DNA of 64,000 nt, taken from NCBI GenBank assembly GCA_963422675.2, contig CAXVYS010000009.1, positions 62,001 to 126,000 on the forward strand. Reading direction: 5' to 3'. Under the pieces are notes generated by a model that did not search any database, was not told the origin of the DNA, and worked only from the letters and a program-made list of their open reading frames with translations. This DNA comes from UBA4416 sp963422675 (GTDB lineage: Bacteria; Bacteroidota; Bacteroidia; B-17B0; Aurantibacillaceae). The position numbers and the translations under genes are program-made. This document shows positions 61,714 through 64,000 of the stretch, one piece after another (the first letter of the stretch is position 1; every line of letters begins with the position of its first letter).

Positions 61714-62511
61714 TCAATAAGGGCTCTGTTTTCTGATAATTCTGCCAAACAATTTAGGAAAGAAGCGTTTTATTTTTAGGGCCAGTAGTTCTTTACCGCC
61801 AATAAACAATTCTTCTTTATTGGAAAAAATCCCGGCTATAATTTGAGAAGCACATTCTTCGGCGCTCATTGCATTTTCATGGCTTTCGTCCATTTTATTA
61901 TGACTGGTTCCATTACCGGATTCAGCATTTAAGGAAACATTGGTTTTTACTTTTCCGGGAGAAACAATTAATACGCTCAGTCCTTTGTGTTCTATTTCAA
62001 GGCGAAGGCTTTCGAAATAGCCATACAGTGCATGTTTGGCGGCAGAGTAGGTGGAACGTAAATAGAAACCAAATTTACCGGCAATACTGCTAATCACTAC
62101 AATTTTACCGGATTTGTGTTTCAGCATATAGGGCAATACGGCTTTGGATAAATTAACGGCCGAAAAATAATTAATCTCAAATAAATTGCGTTCTGTTTCT
62201 GCGGAGGTCTCTATGGCTTCCGCGCGCTGGCTTTGCCCGCCATTATTGATCAACAGATCGATAGTGCCAAATGTTTGAATGATGGTAGAGGCATAATCAG
62301 CCGCTTTACGGGTATCAGACAAATCAAAAGGAAGAATTAAAAAATGATCTATGCTGAGGTTTGCTTGTTTGGCTACACGTTCTAATTCCTGTATTCTGCG
62401 GGCAGATAAAATAATTTTGGCACCACGCTTCGCACATTCATATACAAGAGCCTCTCCAATGCCTGAGGAAGCACCCGTAATCCAGATAACTTTATTTTTC
62501 AAGTCCTTCAT
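61714..62511 (-). CDS. Short-chain dehydrogenase/reductase
   Basis: A Rossmann-fold oxidoreductase of 265 residues: cofactor loop GASSGIGEAL, Arg in LSARRIQEL suggesting NADPH, NNGGQS, catalytic Ser in VISSIAGKFG and YSAAKHAL with Tyr and Lys. The C-terminal hydrophobic/basic tail (LLALKIKRFFPKLFGRIIRK) resembles the membrane-associated DHRS7-like subgroup. It is convergent with the deacetylase gene. Whether it serves the ketosynthase cluster is unclear. Confidence 0.9.
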   Translation of the reverse strand: MKDLKNKVIWITGASSGIGEALVYECAKRGAKIILSARRIQELERVAKQANLSIDHFLILPFDLSDTRKAADYASTIIQTFGTIDLLINNGGQSQRAEAIETSAETERNLFEINYFSAVNLSKAVLPYMLKHKSGKIVVISSIAGKFGFYLRSTYSAAKHALYGYFESLRLEIEHKGLSVLIVSPGKVKTNVSLNAESGNGTSHNKMDESHENAMSAEECASQIIAGIFSNKEELFIGGKELLALKIKRFFPKLFGRIIRKQSPY

Positions 62512-62639
62512 TCTGTTTGTGTTTGTTGTTTAATGAGTAAAGTTCTTTTTAAATCTATTGTCATGCTGCTGCTCCGCGCCATGCTGTTTCAGTAACTCTC
62601 TTGTAGTTGATTTTCTAAATTTGAAATTCTGAAACGTAC

Positions 62640-62651
62640 CGATAGCTATCG
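62640..62651. repeat. GATAGCTATC palindrome, third copy
   Basis: CGATAGCTATCG is a perfect 12-base palindrome in the spacer upstream of the SDR gene. It shares its core with the two copies inside the AraC gene. Confidence 0.75.
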
Positions 62652-62663
62652 ATATCATAATAG

Positions 62664-63671
62664 CTAAACTTTTCTATCAATTAATTTAATCACATCGTTC
62701 GTTTGTATTTCCCTGATGCAATGGCAGTTTCTTGTTTTCCTGCAATCATCACAATTTTTATCAAGCACTAAATAACCCGCCTGTTTGCCAATAGGTTTCC
62801 ATCGCCCCGGATGGATAGGCCTCATAGGAGCAAATAAGCCAATAGCTTTTTTTCCTAAGGCAGAAGCGATGTGTAAAGGGCCTGTACTGGCAGCCACCAA
62901 ACCATCGCAGGCATTGATAAATGCAATAAATTGTTGCAACGATAATTTCCCGGTAAGGTCCACTGCTTCCGGGTGTTGTGTTATCAGGTCTTTTAGCAAT
63001 TCGCCTTCTTGTGCTGTGCCACTTATAAAAACCGTATGAGTACTTTTATCCAGTTCCCTTATCAGTTTCGAGAAATTATCAAGTCCCCATTCGCGTGCAC
63101 TGCCTTTTGATTTTGGATGTAAAATAATATTGGTAGTGGATGATGGAATCAGGTCAGCATACTGTTTTTCCAGAACAGGTAGGTGTGTAAAGCCGTAAAA
63201 TGAAGCCAGTTCATCCAGGCTAAATTCTTTATGAATACCTAAAGGCTCCAACAACTTTGTATTGAGTTGGGCTTCGTGTTTGTCTGAATTTTTACGCGAC
63301 AGGCTTATTTTAATATTACAGGTAAACCAATGCCAAAGCCTGTTGGTAGTGCCAATGCGGTTTTTGATGCCGGCTTTTTTTGCTAAAATGGCAATCTCCT
63401 TTACAGGAAATACATGAATAATATGGGTGGCATTTAATTTTTTAAAGGCTGCTATCTTTTCTGATTCCGGTAGTTTTAAAATAGCATCGTAGCTGATAAA
63501 TTCGTCTACATGTTGCGATAAGCCAATCACCTCTTTTGTGTAATTTCTTCCTAAAAAAATAAGTGTGCTGCCTGGTATATACTGTTTAATAATTCCTGCC
63601 AAAGGCAATGTTAATACAACATCGCCAATACTATCGGTGCGGCTTATGATTATAACAGGATTAGTTTGCAA
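62664..63671 (-). CDS. GT9-family glycosyltransferase (heptosyltransferase-like)
   Basis: A 335-residue GT-B fold enzyme of the WaaF/WaaC family. Motifs are SRTDSIGDVVLTLPLAGIIK at the N-terminus, LHPKSKGSAREWGLDNFSKL for the donor domain, and AASTGPLHIASALGKKAIGL. The C-terminus has a Cys-rich NCDDCRKTRNCHC that may bind metal. The start is a TTG at 63671, which overlaps the stop of the upstream GT2 gene by 11 bases. A role in lipopolysaccharide core or lipooligosaccharide assembly is likely. Confidence 0.9.
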   Translation of the reverse strand: MQTNPVIIISRTDSIGDVVLTLPLAGIIKQYIPGSTLIFLGRNYTKEVIGLSQHVDEFISYDAILKLPESEKIAAFKKLNATHIIHVFPVKEIAILAKKAGIKNRIGTTNRLWHWFTCNIKISLSRKNSDKHEAQLNTKLLEPLGIHKEFSLDELASFYGFTHLPVLEKQYADLIPSSTTNIILHPKSKGSAREWGLDNFSKLIRELDKSTHTVFISGTAQEGELLKDLITQHPEAVDLTGKLSLQQFIAFINACDGLVAASTGPLHIASALGKKAIGLFAPMRPIHPGRWKPIGKQAGYLVLDKNCDDCRKTRNCHCIREIQTNDVIKLIDRKV

Positions 63672-64000
63672 GCGCTTTTTGTTTATAAAGGTCTCTTATT
63701 TTTTTATATTTTAAATAGGTAGCATAGGCTGAGATCTTAGAGATCTGATAGCCGGCTTTCCCATCCAAAAATCCTAAATGTAACAGGTAATGATCAATGA
63801 ATTTGGCAACCGGATTTGTCACTAATTTATAGAGCGGTGCTTTTTTTCCGGCTTCTACAAAGGCTTTAGAGGCAATATTAGTGAAGTATTCTACCTGCTT
63901 ATAATGATCCTGTTGTGTATAATAGCTATAATGTAAAATATCACCTTTTAAATGTGTGGTATTCTTATCTCCCTCCTTTAATTCGTACTTATCGTGTGGG
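63661..64000 (-). CDS. GT2-family glycosyltransferase (WaaE/KdtX-like), C-terminal part
   Basis: Only the last 112 codons are in the window; the 5' end lies beyond base 64000. The fragment contains GDILHYSYYTQQDHYKQVEY and FIDHYLLHLGFLDGKAGYQI, ending in SAYATYLKYKKIRDLYKQ. This is the C-terminal pattern of WaaE/KdtX-type lipopolysaccharide core beta-glycosyltransferases. Its overlap with the GT9 gene shows both belong to one lipopolysaccharide operon. Confidence 0.82.
   Translation of the reverse strand, partial: PHDKYELKEGDKNTTHLKGDILHYSYYTQQDHYKQVEYFTNIASKAFVEAGKKAPLYKLVTNPVAKFIDHYLLHLGFLDGKAGYQISKISAYATYLKYKKIRDLYKQKALAN

Noticed and set aside
1..64000. CRISPR array, prophage or insertion sequence
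   Set aside because: No regularly spaced repeats with unique spacers, no phage structural or integrase genes, and no transposase frame were found. The dispersed palindromes are too short and irregular for a CRISPR array.

Overview
The window reads as chromosomal DNA from a member of the Bacteroidota. The reasons are a type IX secretion C-terminal sorting domain, LytS/LytTR-type two-component pairs, TAnnTTTG-like promoter elements, AT-rich leaders with few strong Shine-Dalgarno sequences, a zinc-free L32 ribosomal protein, a 14-gene nuo operon with a short NuoG, and a flexirubin/aryl-polyene-like ketosynthase cluster. I cannot name the genus. I see no prophage, intact insertion sequence, plasmid replication gene or CRISPR array.

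Layout. 1-13.2 kb: the respiratory complex I operon nuoA (3' end only) to nuoN on the plus strand, closed by a bidirectional terminator. 13.3-19.4 kb: single metabolic genes (acyl-CoA dehydrogenase, agmatinase/arginase-family ureohydrolase, pdxH, yqgE) and a secreted cytochrome c/copper-monooxygenase-like protein with a T9SS tail. 19.6-22.6 kb: a LiaF-like membrane protein, a DUF4288 protein and a LytS/LytTR pair. 22.7-27.0 kb: a fosmidomycin-resistance-type MFS exporter, malate:quinone oxidoreductase, an AI-2E family permease and a small periplasmic protein, all on the minus strand. 27.3-32.5 kb: a tightly packed ABC ATPase, permease, serine hydrolase, LytS kinase and LytTR regulator, which looks like a peptide or envelope-stress defence operon.

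32.5-38.5 kb (minus strand): a half-size EamA permease, two small membrane proteins and a five-gene ABC-2 efflux operon that resembles E. coli ybhGFSR with the double ATPase split into two genes. 38.9-45.0 kb: an ArsR repressor with an SRPBCC-VOC fusion protein, a PAS histidine kinase, a DUF2807 protein without a signal peptide, an AraC regulator that carries two copies of a palindromic repeat inside its coding sequence, and a serine hydrolase. 45.1-45.4 kb: tRNA-Arg(CCT) and tRNA-Asn(GTT). 45.4-55.4 kb: PfkB kinase, universal stress protein, AsmA-like protein, small secreted proteins, a SpoIIE phosphatase, class I fructose-1,6-bisphosphatase and two small genes.

55.5-61.7 kb: yceD-rpmF, then a compact set with a ketosynthase, a half-length ketosynthase-like protein, an acyl carrier protein, a second ketosynthase, a cysteine-less chain-length-factor-like protein and a polysaccharide deacetylase. 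This looks like the core of an aryl-polyene/flexirubin-type pathway without its usual tailoring and export genes. 61.7-64 kb (minus strand): an SDR oxidoreductase and two lipopolysaccharide-type glycosyltransferases, the last cut by the window edge.

The strongest leads for new biology are the reduced ketosynthase cluster, the ABC/serine hydrolase/LytS-LytTR operon, the secreted haem-copper protein, the SRPBCC-VOC fusion that seems to have arisen by stop-codon loss, and palindromic repeats that have entered a reading frame.
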